In this document: piece after piece, positions 32,523 to 41,902 of the stretch
How positions within the stretch are numbered: position 1 is the stretch's first letter
Layout of the letters: each line of letters begins with the position of its first letter
Source: Thiothrix sp.
GTDB lineage: Bacteria > Pseudomonadota > Gammaproteobacteria > Thiotrichales > Thiotrichaceae
Direction of reading: 5' to 3'
DNA: 45,766 nt
Assembly: GCA_020442915.1 (NCBI GenBank)
Contig: JAGRJD010000020.1
Location: 1-45,766 of the forward strand
Made by a program: the position numbers and the translations under genes
The notes under the pieces: model-generated
What the model was told of the DNA's origin: nothing
What the model saw: only the letters and a program-made list of their open reading frames with translations
Database searches by the model: none

Positions 32523-33128
32523 TCAGGCGCTGACGGTACTGATTTCCTGTTTGGTCAGGACGGCATTTCTGCGCGGGCGGGCAAACCAGTAGTTGGGGTA
32601 TCTGCGCTGTGGTGACAGGTTGTTGATCAGCAGGGCAATGAACAGCATGATGAAGATGCCTTCCATGACAGGGAACAGCACATAGCCGTAACCCAGCCCG
32701 TGAACCGGCTCGCCGCCGATCACGGCAATCAGGGCTGTTGCCCCGCCGGGAGGATGGGTGGTATGGGTCAGGTACATGACGGGAACGGCCAGGGAAACGG
32801 CCAGCGCGGCAGAAAGCCAGAGTGGATCGGGTAACAGTCTGTAGACGGTGATGCCGACCAGTGCCGACAGAAAATGCCCCCCCAGGACATGACCGGGTTG
32901 GGAGAAGGGTGCCGCCGGTGAGCCGTAAAGCAGTACCGCCGTGGCACCGAATGAGCCGATCAGGAATAACTGGTCGGAGCCGCTCAGTCCACGCTGGCCG
33001 GCCAGCCAGCCGATCAGGGCAATACTCAGGAAGCTCCCGATCCAGGAGCACAGGGCCTGACGCCAGTGGATCGGCTGGGGTGGACTGTTACCGCCGCCGC
33101 GCATTTTGCCAAAGTAGTTTTTGACCAT
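32523..33128 (-). CDS. HPP-family membrane protein
   Basis: The 201-residue product has four or five hydrophobic helices and the family motif THTTHPPGGATALIAVIGG near residues 118-136, plus GSFGATAVLLYGSPAAPFSQP near 60-80. HPP proteins are integral membrane proteins; some plant and cyanobacterial members are linked to nitrite transport. The nearby zinc and nitrogen genes do not settle its substrate. It diverges from znuA over a 224-base gap and starts at ATG 33128. Confidence 0.9.
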   Translation of the reverse strand: MVKNYFGKMRGGGNSPPQPIHWRQALCSWIGSFLSIALIGWLAGQRGLSGSDQLFLIGSFGATAVLLYGSPAAPFSQPGHVLGGHFLSALVGITVYRLLPDPLWLSAALAVSLAVPVMYLTHTTHPPGGATALIAVIGGEPVHGLGYGYVLFPVMEGIFIMLFIALLINNLSPQRRYPNYWFARPRRNAVLTKQEISTVSA

Positions 33129-33352
33129 GGGCCGAACCTGCAGACTTTAAAAGTGTTCTGCAGGATAGCTGCTGGCTGCCGGGCTTCCCATACCTCCGAG
33201 GGGGCCGGTTTTTACCTGCCATCTATCCCCGACAGCGGGAGCCGGTCCGGTTTCCATCCGGCAGGAATGCCCTCATGCTTTAAAAAGCTGCAAACCACCC
33301 CCATACTTTGGGGTAAAATTCCGCGTTTGTTGGCATTCAGGGACCGTGTCCG

Positions 33353-34228
33353 ATGGGTTTAATATTTCGTCTGCTGCTGGGGATGTCATTATGGCTGGGA
33401 GCGGGTCTGTCCGTGCTGGCACAGGAGCGCCCGCTGGTTTTTGTAAGCGTGGTGCCGCAGCAGTATTTTGTCGAGCGCATCGCAGGCGGGCTGGTGGAGG
33501 TGCAGGCGATGGTGCAGCCCGGCTTCAGCCCGCATACCTACGAGCCTACACCACGCCAGATCAGCCAGCTGGCCCGTGCCGATCTTTATATCCGCATCGG
33601 GGTGCCGTTTGAAGACAGCTGGATGCGGCGCATTCAGGGAGTCAATCCGGACATGCCGGTGCTGGATGCCCGGACCGGACTGAAACTGCTGCCGATGGCA
33701 GAGCAGGAAGGTGGTGATGAGCATGGCCATCGGCACGAAAACCAGTTCGATCCGCATGTCTGGACCAGCCCGCGTCTGGTGGAGCAGATGTCAGAACCGA
33801 TGCTGGACGCTCTGGCGAAATTGCTGCCGCAGCACAAGGTGGTGCTGGAGCAGAACCGGCAGCAGTTTGTTGCCGAGCTGCAGGCACTGGATCAGGCGCT
33901 GGCCAGGCAGTTTGCTGCAGCTCCCGGCAAACGTTTCATGGTTTTTCATCCTTCCTGGGGTTATCTGGCGGATGCCTACGGCCTGACCCAGGTGGCGATT
34001 GAGGCGGATGGCAAAGAGCCGGGAGCCAGGGCACTGGCGCAGCTGATTGATACTGCCAGGGCCGAGGGCATCAAAAGCATTTTTGTCCAGCCCCAGTTTG
34101 ACCGTCGCATGGCTGAACAGGTGGCAGAAGCCATTGGGGGGCGGGTCGAGGCGATTGATCCGCTGGAATATGCGTATTTCGACATGATGCACAAGGCGGC
34201 GAACCTGATTGCCGGCACCGTACCATGA
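33353..34228 (+). CDS. znuA: Zinc ABC transporter substrate-binding protein ZnuA
   Basis: The 291-residue periplasmic protein has a Sec signal (about 1-23, ending VLA). The metal ligands expected for the ZnuA/TroA fold are visible: His61 (FSPHTYEP), His135 (FDPHVWTSP), His199 (VFHPSWGY) and Asp269 (EAIDPLE). A short His-rich loop, EHGHRHEN, lies at 123-130, as in zinc-type rather than manganese-type members, but is shorter than in E. coli. It is the first of znuA-znuC-znuB; its stop overlaps the znuC ATG by 4 bases. A Zur box was not recognised in the 224-base upstream region. Confidence 0.93.
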   Translation: MGLIFRLLLGMSLWLGAGLSVLAQERPLVFVSVVPQQYFVERIAGGLVEVQAMVQPGFSPHTYEPTPRQISQLARADLYIRIGVPFEDSWMRRIQGVNPDMPVLDARTGLKLLPMAEQEGGDEHGHRHENQFDPHVWTSPRLVEQMSEPMLDALAKLLPQHKVVLEQNRQQFVAELQALDQALARQFAAAPGKRFMVFHPSWGYLADAYGLTQVAIEADGKEPGARALAQLIDTARAEGIKSIFVQPQFDRRMAEQVAEAIGGRVEAIDPLEYAYFDMMHKAANLIAGTVP

Positions 34229-34983
34229 GCCCTGCGATTGAACTCAGCCAGGTCAGTTTCTCCTATGGTCTGGTGCCGGTGTTGCAGAATGTTTCCCTGC
34301 AGGTGGCAACGGGGGAGTTTCTGGGACTGGTCGGACCGAATGCCGGGGGCAAGAGTACCCTGCTCAAGCTGGTGCTGGGCCTGCTCAGGCCGCAGCGTGG
34401 CCGGGTGCAGGTGCTGGGGAGGAGGCCGGCACAGGCTCGTCGGCGCATCGGGTATGTCCCGCAATATCCGGGTTTTGCCCGTGATTTCCCGATCAGTGTG
34501 GAGCAGGTGGTATTGCTGGGGCGGCTCGGGGCCGGGCGCGGACGCATGCCGGGCTTTTTCAGTAGTGCAGACCGCAGCGCGGCGTATCAGGCGTTGCAGG
34601 AAGTGGAGGCGGATGATCTGGCACACCGCCAGATCGGAGCCCTGTCCGGTGGGCAGCTGCAGCGTGTATTGCTGGCACGGGCGCTGGTGGCACAGCCGGA
34701 GATACTGATTCTGGACGAGCCCACGGCCAATATCGACATGCGGCTGGAAAGCGATATTTTTGATGAACTCAAGCGGCTGAACCAGCGCATGACCATTCTG
34801 GTGGTGTCCCATGACATCGCCTTCATTTCCAGCTATGTGCACCGGGTTGCGTGCCTGAACCGTACCCTGGTCTGCCATGAAACCAGCACCATTCAGGGCG
34901 ATATGGTACAGGCGCTTTACGGGGGCGAGGTGCGTCGGGTGGAGCATCATCATGCCTGCGCACATCCGGTTTCCCTTTCCTGA
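34225..34983 (+). CDS. znuC: Zinc ABC transporter ATP-binding protein ZnuC
   Basis: The 252-residue ABC ATPase has the Walker A GPNAGGKST, Q-loop near VPQYPGF, signature LSGGQLQR, Walker B ILILDEPTANID and the switch His in VVSHDI. The C-terminus ends in a His-rich stretch (EHHHACAHP), which may bind metal. It overlaps znuA by 4 bases and precedes znuB by 15 bases. Confidence 0.94.
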   Translation: MSPAIELSQVSFSYGLVPVLQNVSLQVATGEFLGLVGPNAGGKSTLLKLVLGLLRPQRGRVQVLGRRPAQARRRIGYVPQYPGFARDFPISVEQVVLLGRLGAGRGRMPGFFSSADRSAAYQALQEVEADDLAHRQIGALSGGQLQRVLLARALVAQPEILILDEPTANIDMRLESDIFDELKRLNQRMTILVVSHDIAFISSYVHRVACLNRTLVCHETSTIQGDMVQALYGGEVRRVEHHHACAHPVSLS

Positions 34984-34998
34984 TGATGGCGGTTATCC

Positions 34999-35844
34999 AT
35001 GAATGAATTTTTTATTGCTCTGGGGCAGCAGCACTTCCTGCAGATGGCGCTGCTGTCCGGTTTGCTGGCCAGTGTCGGCTGTGGGCTGGTCGGAACCTTT
35101 GTGGTGGTCAAGCGTATCACTTTTCTGGCGGGCGGCATCGCCCACTCCGTACTGGCCGGTATGGGGGCTGCGGCTTATTACGGGTTTGATCCGCTCATGG
35201 GCGCGCTGGTTGCGGCTGTGGTATCCGCCCTGCTGATCGGCTGGATACATCTCAACTGGCGCACGCAGGAAGATACCCTGATCGGGGCATTGTGGGCGAT
35301 TGGAATGGCGGTCGGCCTGCTGTTTATTTCCCGTACCCCGGGCTACAACACCAATCTGGTCAGTTACCTGTTTGGTAACATTCTGCTGGTCCCGATACGC
35401 GATCTCTGGTTCATGGGGGTGCTTGACCTGCTGCTGCTGGTGGTGGTGGTGCTGTTTTTCCGCCAGTTTCTGGCCGTGATTTTTGATGAGGAATCTGCAC
35501 GCCTGCGTGGGGTGCCGGTGACGTTCTTCTATTTACTGCTGCTGTGCCTGATTGCCGTGACCGTGGTACTGATGATTCATGTGGTGGGGCTGATTCTGGT
35601 GATTGCACTGCTGACCCTGCCGGCAGCCATTGCCGGGCATTACGTGCATTCGCTGGGGGGCATGATGGTGATTGCGACCCTGCTGGGCGGCGTGTTCACA
35701 ACTGGCGGGCTGGCGTTGTCCTATGGTCCTGACCTGCCTGCCGGTCCGACCATCATTCTGCTGGCTGGCGGGACTTACGTGCTGTCGGTGCTGCTCAACC
35801 GTCTGCTGATGCAGCATCGGGTGCGGCGCAGTCTGGGTGCCTAG
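34999..35844 (+). CDS. znuB: Zinc ABC transporter permease ZnuB
   Basis: The 281-residue inner-membrane permease has about eight hydrophobic helices of the ABC-3 metal type: FLQMALLSGLLASVGCGLVGTFVVVKRI at the start, GGIAHSVLAGMGAA, and the late segment LRGVPVTFFYLLLLCLIAVTVV. It is the last gene of znuACB, with no clear terminator behind it; the thioesterase gene follows after 141 bases. Confidence 0.94.
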   Translation: MNEFFIALGQQHFLQMALLSGLLASVGCGLVGTFVVVKRITFLAGGIAHSVLAGMGAAAYYGFDPLMGALVAAVVSALLIGWIHLNWRTQEDTLIGALWAIGMAVGLLFISRTPGYNTNLVSYLFGNILLVPIRDLWFMGVLDLLLLVVVVLFFRQFLAVIFDEESARLRGVPVTFFYLLLLCLIAVTVVLMIHVVGLILVIALLTLPAAIAGHYVHSLGGMMVIATLLGGVFTTGGLALSYGPDLPAGPTIILLAGGTYVLSVLLNRLLMQHRVRRSLGA

Positions 35845-35985
35845 TCTGTGCAACTTTCACTGAACCCAGGTATTGCCTTTACCCTTTTGACAGGGAGACA
35901 GTTGAACCCTGCAGACAGCAGGACTTGGCAGGGTACGGGCATCCTGCCGGGTGCAAAGTTATCCTGCAGACGATACTATCCACCC

Positions 35986-36435
35986 ATGATTAACCAGGTC
36001 AAATCGGGAGTCGCAACCACCACCATGACCACTACAGCCGAAATTGCCACCTTCCTTGCACGGGAATTCCCGCAGACCAAGTGTACCGTCGAAGCGGCGG
36101 GAAACTTCGGCGCCACAGTCAGGCATGAAGTTGGCGTTGCAGAGTGGCGCCCTGGCGGCACGGTGGCTGGCCCGGTACTCATGGCGGTTGCTGATGTCGC
36201 GCTGTACGTTGCCATTCTGGGCGAGATTGGTATCGTCCCCCTGACGGTCACAACCAGCCTGAACATCAATTTTCTGCGCAAACCGTCCGGCGAGGCTGCC
36301 ATTATCGGTGTGTGCCGCCTGCTCAAACTCGGCAGGACGCTTGCTGTTGGTGAGGTCAGCCTCTACTCGGAAGGCAGTGACCAGCCCGTCGCTCACGTTG
36401 TCGGAACGTACTCAATCCCGCCAGCGTCTCGCTGA
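35986..36435 (+). CDS. PaaI-type hotdog thioesterase-like protein
   Basis: The last 136 residues fit the PaaI/4HBT hotdog fold: GGTVAGPVLMAVADVALYVAILGEIG (the HGG-like helix), then TTSLNINFLRKP and RLLKLGRTLAVGEVSLYSEG. Hotdog thioesterases hydrolyse acyl- or aryl-CoA; the substrate is unknown. Start is uncertain: ATG 35986 gives 149 residues, and ATG 36025 (MTTTAEIATF) gives 136 with a better-looking beginning, but neither has a good ribosome site. Its end overlaps the convergent cysI end by 43 bases. Confidence 0.8.
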   Translation: MINQVKSGVATTTMTTTAEIATFLAREFPQTKCTVEAAGNFGATVRHEVGVAEWRPGGTVAGPVLMAVADVALYVAILGEIGIVPLTVTTSLNINFLRKPSGEAAIIGVCRLLKLGRTLAVGEVSLYSEGSDQPVAHVVGTYSIPPASR

Positions 36436-38144
36436 ACGTATTCACGCCGCCTTGCAAAATCCCCGAAGCTTTCCCCTTTTTTGCGCTGGTCGGCATAATC
36501 CGCCAGCACCGGTTCCAGTGCCGCCAGAATCCCGGCTTCATCCAGATTCTCCCGGTACAGCGTATTCAGGCGTTCACCATTGAAGGCTCCCCCCAGGTAC
36601 AGGTTATAGCGTCCCGGTGATTTACCGATCAGGCCGATTTCGGCCATCACCGAACGCCCGCAGCCATTCGGGCAGCCGGTCATGCGGATTTTGATCTCGT
36701 CCTGCAACAGGCCGTATCGGTCCAGTATCGGTTCCAGTCTGTTGATCAGCGTCGGCAGGTAACGTTCAGCCTCAGCCATGGCCTGCGGGCAGGTGTTCAG
36801 GGCCACACAGGCAATTGAATTGCGCCGCAGGCCGGACAGGTGGCTGGCATCCACGGCATAGCCATGGGCCTTGAGAATGGCTTCGATTCCGGCTTTGTCA
36901 GTCTCCTCCACCCCGGTCAGCAGCAGGTTCTGGTTCGGCGTGACCCGGAAGCCGCACACGGCTGTCTGTGCAATTTCCAGCAGGGCGGTCTTGATACGCT
37001 GGTTTCCGGTGTCGACCACGCGCCCGTATTCCAGTCGCAGCCCCAGATGCCAGCGGCCATCCAGGGTCTGGCTCCAGCCGAAGCGGTCACCGGTCGTGGT
37101 GAAGATCACTGCACGGGCGGGTTGCAGCTCAAAGCCGCAGCGTTCGGTCAGTTCCTGCCGGAGCCAGTCCAGCCCATATTGGTCGATGGTGTACTTGAGC
37201 CGGGACAGCCTGCGGTCCTGACGGTTGCCAAAATCGCGCTGAATGGCAACAATGTGGTAAACCGTATCCAGCAGCTGCTCCGGGGTGCAGAAACCGATGT
37301 CACTGGCCAGACGGGCATAGGTGTCCTCGCGCCCGAAGGTCATGCCCAGCCCGCCCCCGACCACAATATTGAAACCGGCCAGCTTTTCCCCGTCGGCAAT
37401 GGCAATCACACCCACATCGTTGCTGTGCACATCGACTTCGTTATGCGGCGGGATGGCTATTCCGACCTTGAACTTGCGGGGCAGGTAATGCCTGCCATAC
37501 AGCGGTTCCACGATCGCCTCATCACCCCCGGCTACCCGGGTTCTGCCCTGGCCCCGGGGTTCATCCAGCCAGATTTCATGATAGGCCCGTGATTGTGGCA
37601 ACAGGTGTTCACTGACCTTGCTGGCCCACGGATACACTTGGGCATGGAGGGACGACAATGCCGGGTCCGGTGCACACACCACGTTGCGGTTGACATCGCC
37701 ACAGCCGGCAATGCTGTCGAGCAGGGACTGATGCATGGCCTGAATGGTTTTTTTCAGGTCAAACTTGATGATGCCATGAAACTGGATGGCCTGACGGGTG
37801 GTGAGGCGGAAACTTTTATCGCCGTACTGCTCGCTGATGGCATGGCAGGTCTGCCACTGCTGCGCTGTCAGGTCGCCGCCCGGCAGCCGCAGGCGGATCA
37901 TGAAGGCATACGCCGGTTCCAGCTTGCGTTCCTGGCGTTCCAGACGCCTGTCACGATCGTCCTGTTCGTAGGTGCCGTGAAACTTGATCAGCTGATGATC
38001 ATCCGCTGAAATGGAGCCGGTGAGCGGATTGGCGAAGCTCTCCACCAGCGTCCCGCGCAGGTAATGGCTCTGGTCCTTGATGCGCTCGACCTCCGACCCG
38101 TTTTGAGCCAGCACGTCCAGTGGTTTGGGGCTGGGCCGGGTCAT
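36393..38144 (-). CDS. cysI: Assimilatory sulfite reductase hemoprotein subunit
   Basis: The 583-residue beta subunit carries siroheme and a 4Fe-4S cluster and reduces sulfite to sulfide with electrons from CysJ. The cluster and siroheme cysteines are in CVALNTC (about 440-446) and TGCPNGCGRS (about 490-498), as in E. coli CysI. The RTTRQAIQFH-like region and the arginines of the active site are seen in the first half. The ATG overlaps the sat stop (ATGA), so it is translated with it. Its 3' end overlaps the convergent thioesterase gene. Confidence 0.96.
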   Translation of the reverse strand: MTRPSPKPLDVLAQNGSEVERIKDQSHYLRGTLVESFANPLTGSISADDHQLIKFHGTYEQDDRDRRLERQERKLEPAYAFMIRLRLPGGDLTAQQWQTCHAISEQYGDKSFRLTTRQAIQFHGIIKFDLKKTIQAMHQSLLDSIAGCGDVNRNVVCAPDPALSSLHAQVYPWASKVSEHLLPQSRAYHEIWLDEPRGQGRTRVAGGDEAIVEPLYGRHYLPRKFKVGIAIPPHNEVDVHSNDVGVIAIADGEKLAGFNIVVGGGLGMTFGREDTYARLASDIGFCTPEQLLDTVYHIVAIQRDFGNRQDRRLSRLKYTIDQYGLDWLRQELTERCGFELQPARAVIFTTTGDRFGWSQTLDGRWHLGLRLEYGRVVDTGNQRIKTALLEIAQTAVCGFRVTPNQNLLLTGVEETDKAGIEAILKAHGYAVDASHLSGLRRNSIACVALNTCPQAMAEAERYLPTLINRLEPILDRYGLLQDEIKIRMTGCPNGCGRSVMAEIGLIGKSPGRYNLYLGGAFNGERLNTLYRENLDEAGILAALEPVLADYADQRKKGESFGDFARRREYVQRDAGGIEYVPTT

Positions 38145-39250
38145 GCTGCTTTCTCCCTGAACTCCCGCTCAAGCTCATCACGGATGTCCGGAAAGGTGAA
38201 CCAGTCATGCAGTGGTTTGCCGGTGCGCAGCAGTTCACGCTGCTGGGTGCCGGAAATGTTCAGCACTTTGTGGTGGGGCTGAATCTCGTCATCGGTCAGG
38301 TATTGCTGCACGTCTTCCACATAGGCAATGCGCCTGGATTTGATGATCTGGACTCCGATCTCATCCGCATGCTGCAGCAGCAGGTCCTGAGCGTCATAGG
38401 GTCCGTAGAAATCACTGCCATCCTGTTTTTTGTACGAAGGACCGGCATGGTCGCGTCCGATCACAAAATGGGTGGCACCGTAGTTTTTGCGGATCAGGGC
38501 ATGCCACACCGCCTCACGGGGGCCGGCCATGCGCATGGACAGCGGCAGCAGCGACAGAAACACCCGGCCTTCCGGATACTGTTTCAGCAGCTTCTGGTAA
38601 CAGCGCACGCGCAGGTCGTAATGGATATCCACCTCCTGGGTCACGCCCACCACCGGATGAATCAGCAGGTTGGCATCCGGCCCGGCTTCTTCCAGCGCTT
38701 TCAGGGTCAGGTGATAATGCGACTTGTGCATCGGATTGCGGGTCTGGAAGGCCACAACCTTCTCCCAGCCCAGCGCCTTGAAAATACGTTTCAGTGCTGC
38801 CGGGGAGTGGCGGATATCCGGGAAGCGTTTGTGGGGTACCTCATGCAGCTTTTTCAGCCTGCCGCCAATGTAATACATGCCCTGACGTGCATGCAGTATC
38901 GGTACAAACGGGTGGTTGGCATCATCCGCCCCGAAAGTCTGTACGGCTTCCCGGTGCAGGTCCGGTTCATAGATGTCTTCCACCTGCAGCTCGGCCAGCT
39001 CCAGGCCGTCCGGCATCGTCAATACCACCCGACCGGCCTGACGGACCTGGGCCACTTCTTCGGGTGAAAACACCAGATTGACCGGGATCGGCCACAGCTC
39101 GCCGGTACTCAGGCGCATGTTGTCCAGCACGCTGTGATAGTCGGCCTGGTTCAGGAAACCCTGCAGCGGAGCAAAACCGCCATTCAGCAACAGCTCGGTA
39201 TCGCAGACCTGGCGCGGTTTCAGTACCTTGTAAAAGGTATGGGTACTCAT
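38141..39250 (-). CDS. sat: ATP sulfurylase (sulfate adenylyltransferase, Sat type)
   Basis: This 369-residue enzyme makes APS from sulfate and ATP. Family motifs are ATP-binding QTRNPMHKSH (about 175-185), the VVGVTQEVDI block, and GRDHAGPS (about 270). It is the single-chain Sat type, not the CysD/CysN heterodimer, and has no APS kinase fused on. The ATG at 39250 overlaps the cysH stop by 4 bases; the frame extends upstream into cysH and that extension is discarded. The gene sits between cysH and cysI, translationally coupled to both. Confidence 0.95.
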   Translation of the reverse strand: MSTHTFYKVLKPRQVCDTELLLNGGFAPLQGFLNQADYHSVLDNMRLSTGELWPIPVNLVFSPEEVAQVRQAGRVVLTMPDGLELAELQVEDIYEPDLHREAVQTFGADDANHPFVPILHARQGMYYIGGRLKKLHEVPHKRFPDIRHSPAALKRIFKALGWEKVVAFQTRNPMHKSHYHLTLKALEEAGPDANLLIHPVVGVTQEVDIHYDLRVRCYQKLLKQYPEGRVFLSLLPLSMRMAGPREAVWHALIRKNYGATHFVIGRDHAGPSYKKQDGSDFYGPYDAQDLLLQHADEIGVQIIKSRRIAYVEDVQQYLTDDEIQPHHKVLNISGTQQRELLRTGKPLHDWFTFPDIRDELEREFREKAA

Positions 39251-39981
39251 GCCACTTTTCTCCGTTCCAGTTGGCCATCCTTGAAATGCAGCCCGCATTC
39301 CTGTGCGCCGCTGTTCTGTTCCCACCACCAGCGTCCGGCCCGCTCATCCTCACCCGCTGCAATGGCGCGGGTGCAGGGGGCACAGCCGATGCTCGGGAAA
39401 CCCTGTTCATGCAGGGCGTTGTAAGGCACTTCATACTGGCGGATATAGGCCCACAGCTTCTCGCCGGACCAGCTCAGGATCGGGTTGAATTTCAGCAGGC
39501 CAAAGTGGGTGTCATCCTCGAACAGGCTCATGTTGGCGGCCCGGTAGCTGGATTGGGCCGCGCGCAGGCCGGTGATCCAGAGCTGTGCTCCCCGCAGAGC
39601 ACGTTTGAGCGGTTCGATCTTGCGGATGTGGCAGCATTCCTTGCGCAGTGCCAGGGAGTCATACATGGCATTGATGCCATTGCGGTTCACATAGGACTGG
39701 ATGACCTCGGTCTGCGGGTAGTAGGCGCTAATGGTTTTGCCATACTTTCTGCGGGTTTCATCCAGCGTGGCATAGGTTTCCGGGAAATTACGTCCGGTAT
39801 CAAGCGTGAAAACCTCAATGGCCAGGTCATTGCGGAAGATCGCATCGGTAATGGCCTGATCCTCCAGTCCCAGACTGGTGGAAAACACAATTCGGCCATC
39901 AAACTGTGCACGCAGCCGGATCAGGGCTTCACTCAGGCCAAGGCCGTTGTATTGCAGGTTGAGTTCATTCAGGGTGCTCAT
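39247..39981 (-). CDS. cysH: APS reductase (4Fe-4S type CysH)
   Basis: The 244-residue enzyme reduces adenylyl sulfate to sulfite. It has the paired cysteines of the 4Fe-4S APS reductase: Cys116-Cys117 in KECCHIRK and Cys200/Cys203 in GCAPCTR. The catalytic C-terminal Cys is Cys229 in QECGLH. PAPS-specific CysH of enteric bacteria lacks the cluster pairs, so this enzyme should act on APS. That fits the absence of APS kinase here. ATG 39981 is chosen; the upstream TTG at 40017 is weak. cysJ lies 68 bases upstream. Confidence 0.95.
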   Translation of the reverse strand: MSTLNELNLQYNGLGLSEALIRLRAQFDGRIVFSTSLGLEDQAITDAIFRNDLAIEVFTLDTGRNFPETYATLDETRRKYGKTISAYYPQTEVIQSYVNRNGINAMYDSLALRKECCHIRKIEPLKRALRGAQLWITGLRAAQSSYRAANMSLFEDDTHFGLLKFNPILSWSGEKLWAYIRQYEVPYNALHEQGFPSIGCAPCTRAIAAGEDERAGRWWWEQNSGAQECGLHFKDGQLERRKVA

Positions 39982-40049
39982 CACAAAATCTCTGTTGAAA
40001 TTATCAGGTTTAAACAAGTGCAGACGGGGAGTCGGGGTTGTGAACAGAA

Positions 40050-41804
40050 TCAGTAAACATCACGCTGGTAGCGGCCTGCACTGATCCACTGTTCCAGCTG
40101 GGCTTCGGCCTGTTCCGGCGTTCTGCCGCCCTGCTGGGTGATGATCTGTGTCAGGGCCTGATGCACGTCTTTGGCCATCTTGTGCATGTCACCACAGACA
40201 TACACATGCGCCCCCTGCTGCAGCCAGTCCCAGACTGCTGCAGCCTGTTCCAGCAGGCGCTGCTGGACATAGATTTTCTCCGGTTGATCACGCGAGAATG
40301 CCACACTCATGCGTTCCAGCGCTCCACTCTGCAGGTACTGCAGCCATTCAGACTGATACAAAAAGTCGGTACGGAAATGCTGTTCGCCAAAGAACAGCCA
40401 GCTGCCACCCTGCACATCACGGGCTTCACGCTCGGCGATGAAGCTGCGGAACGGTGCCACGCCGGTACCGGCTCCGATCATGATGATGCGGGTCTGGTCA
40501 TCCGCCGGCAGCTTGAAGCGCTCATTGGGTTTGATGTGGATTCGGGCACTGTCCCCGGTCTGCAGGCGTGCCAGCCAGTTGGAACCGGCCCCCAGGTGAC
40601 GGCGCCTGTTATGCGGGTAATCTACCCGCTTGACCAGCAGGTGTACTTCCTCCGGATGGGCTTCCAGGCTAGAGGCAATCGAATATTCCCGTGCTTTCAG
40701 TGGCCGCAGCAGTTCCACCAGCGTCTGGGCATCCAGTGCTTTGGGGTGCTGTTCCAGCACATCCAGCCAGTCAGCATCGGCCTGATAACCGTCGCTGCTG
40801 CCAGTGAAGTTTTCATACTGCTTGCGGGTCAGGCTGGTAATCTCCAGCCGCTCCTGCAGAGCTGTTCGCAGGGTGAAGGTTTTGCCCTTGAGCGTGACGG
40901 CTGTTTCCCCGTCAAGGCCGGTGTGGCTCAGGATGGCATCCACCAGTGCCGAATCATTGCGGACCTGCAGTGCCAGAATGTCTCCGGGCTGGTAGCGGAT
41001 GCCGCTGCCGGCCAGGGAAAATTCGGCATGCAGGACTTCCTTGTCCGAAGCGGCGTCAGTCACCGGGGTCAGTGCCAGCAGTTCGGCAGCATAGGGAGCT
41101 TCCTGAGTCCCCAGTGCCTGTTCCTGTTGCACGGTGCTGCCGGAGACGGGCTGGTTGAACAGAATGGCATTGCCACCCGCTTGAGGGGTGTCTCTGCCGG
41201 CCTTTTCCAGTACCTGCTGACGCCAGCCGGCTGCGTCTTCACCAAAATCGACATCACAGTCGATACGTGCCAGCCAGCGGGAGGCACCCAGCTGTTCCAA
41301 GCGCAGATCCAGTTCGCGTCCGGTTTGACAGAACTCCTCATAGCTGGAATCGCCCAGGGCCAGCACGGCAAATTCCAGCCCTTCGAGTCCGGGGGCACGA
41401 TGGCTGTGGATGAACTGGAAGAAGGCTCGCGCATCATCCGGTGGCTCACCATTACCGTGGGTGCTGATCACGACAAGGATGCGTTGTTCTTTTTTGAGCT
41501 GCTGCGGGCGGTAATCGCGCAGGCTTTTGATGCTGACTGTGGTGCCTGCGGCCTTGAGTTCCTGTTCCAGTTTCCGGGCGATGTTTTTGCTGTTGCCGGT
41601 CTGGCTGCCGTACAGGATGGTGGTGCTGATGCCGTGCTGCTGGCCGGGAGCGGAGACCTGCAGTGCCTGCGGGAAGGGGATGACATTGTTTCCGCCCAGT
41701 GACAGGCCGGAAAGATAGCCCCCTACCCAGGCCAGCTGGGCCGGGGTCAGGTCCTGAACTGCATGGGACACCCGTTCCAGTTGTTGTGCATTTAACAGAC
41801 TCAT
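40050..41804 (-). CDS. cysJ: Sulfite reductase flavoprotein subunit
   Basis: The 584-residue alpha subunit passes electrons from NADPH through FAD and FMN to CysI. A CysJ-like N-terminal helix (LTPAQLAWVGGYLSG, 19-33) is followed by the FMN flavodoxin domain (about 60-205, with YGSQTGNS and STHGNGEPPDDA), the FAD domain (REYSIASS) and the NADPH domain (GTGVAPFRSF, about 450), ending RYQRDVY as in E. coli. The ATG 41804 has GAGG 6 bases ahead; the TTG at 41822 is less likely. It is the first gene of cysJ-cysH-sat-cysI, behind an AT-rich leader of about 100 bases. Confidence 0.96.
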   Translation of the reverse strand: MSLLNAQQLERVSHAVQDLTPAQLAWVGGYLSGLSLGGNNVIPFPQALQVSAPGQQHGISTTILYGSQTGNSKNIARKLEQELKAAGTTVSIKSLRDYRPQQLKKEQRILVVISTHGNGEPPDDARAFFQFIHSHRAPGLEGLEFAVLALGDSSYEEFCQTGRELDLRLEQLGASRWLARIDCDVDFGEDAAGWRQQVLEKAGRDTPQAGGNAILFNQPVSGSTVQQEQALGTQEAPYAAELLALTPVTDAASDKEVLHAEFSLAGSGIRYQPGDILALQVRNDSALVDAILSHTGLDGETAVTLKGKTFTLRTALQERLEITSLTRKQYENFTGSSDGYQADADWLDVLEQHPKALDAQTLVELLRPLKAREYSIASSLEAHPEEVHLLVKRVDYPHNRRRHLGAGSNWLARLQTGDSARIHIKPNERFKLPADDQTRIIMIGAGTGVAPFRSFIAEREARDVQGGSWLFFGEQHFRTDFLYQSEWLQYLQSGALERMSVAFSRDQPEKIYVQQRLLEQAAAVWDWLQQGAHVYVCGDMHKMAKDVHQALTQIITQQGGRTPEQAEAQLEQWISAGRYQRDVY

Positions 41805-41902
41805 GACGGCCTCATCGGTCAATTCGTGATGGGCCAGAGTATGGGGTAAATCAGATTTTCTTTTTAGTGATAAAAATTGATATTTATATCTTTAAAATCG
41901 AT

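Noticed and set aside
33129..33352. Zur box upstream of znuA
   Set aside because: Only an imperfect CCCC/GGGG dyad near 33300 was seen; it does not match a Zur motif I could support.
40161..41702. 513-residue plus-strand frame
   Set aside because: Antisense shadow of cysJ; no ribosome site and no family motifs.
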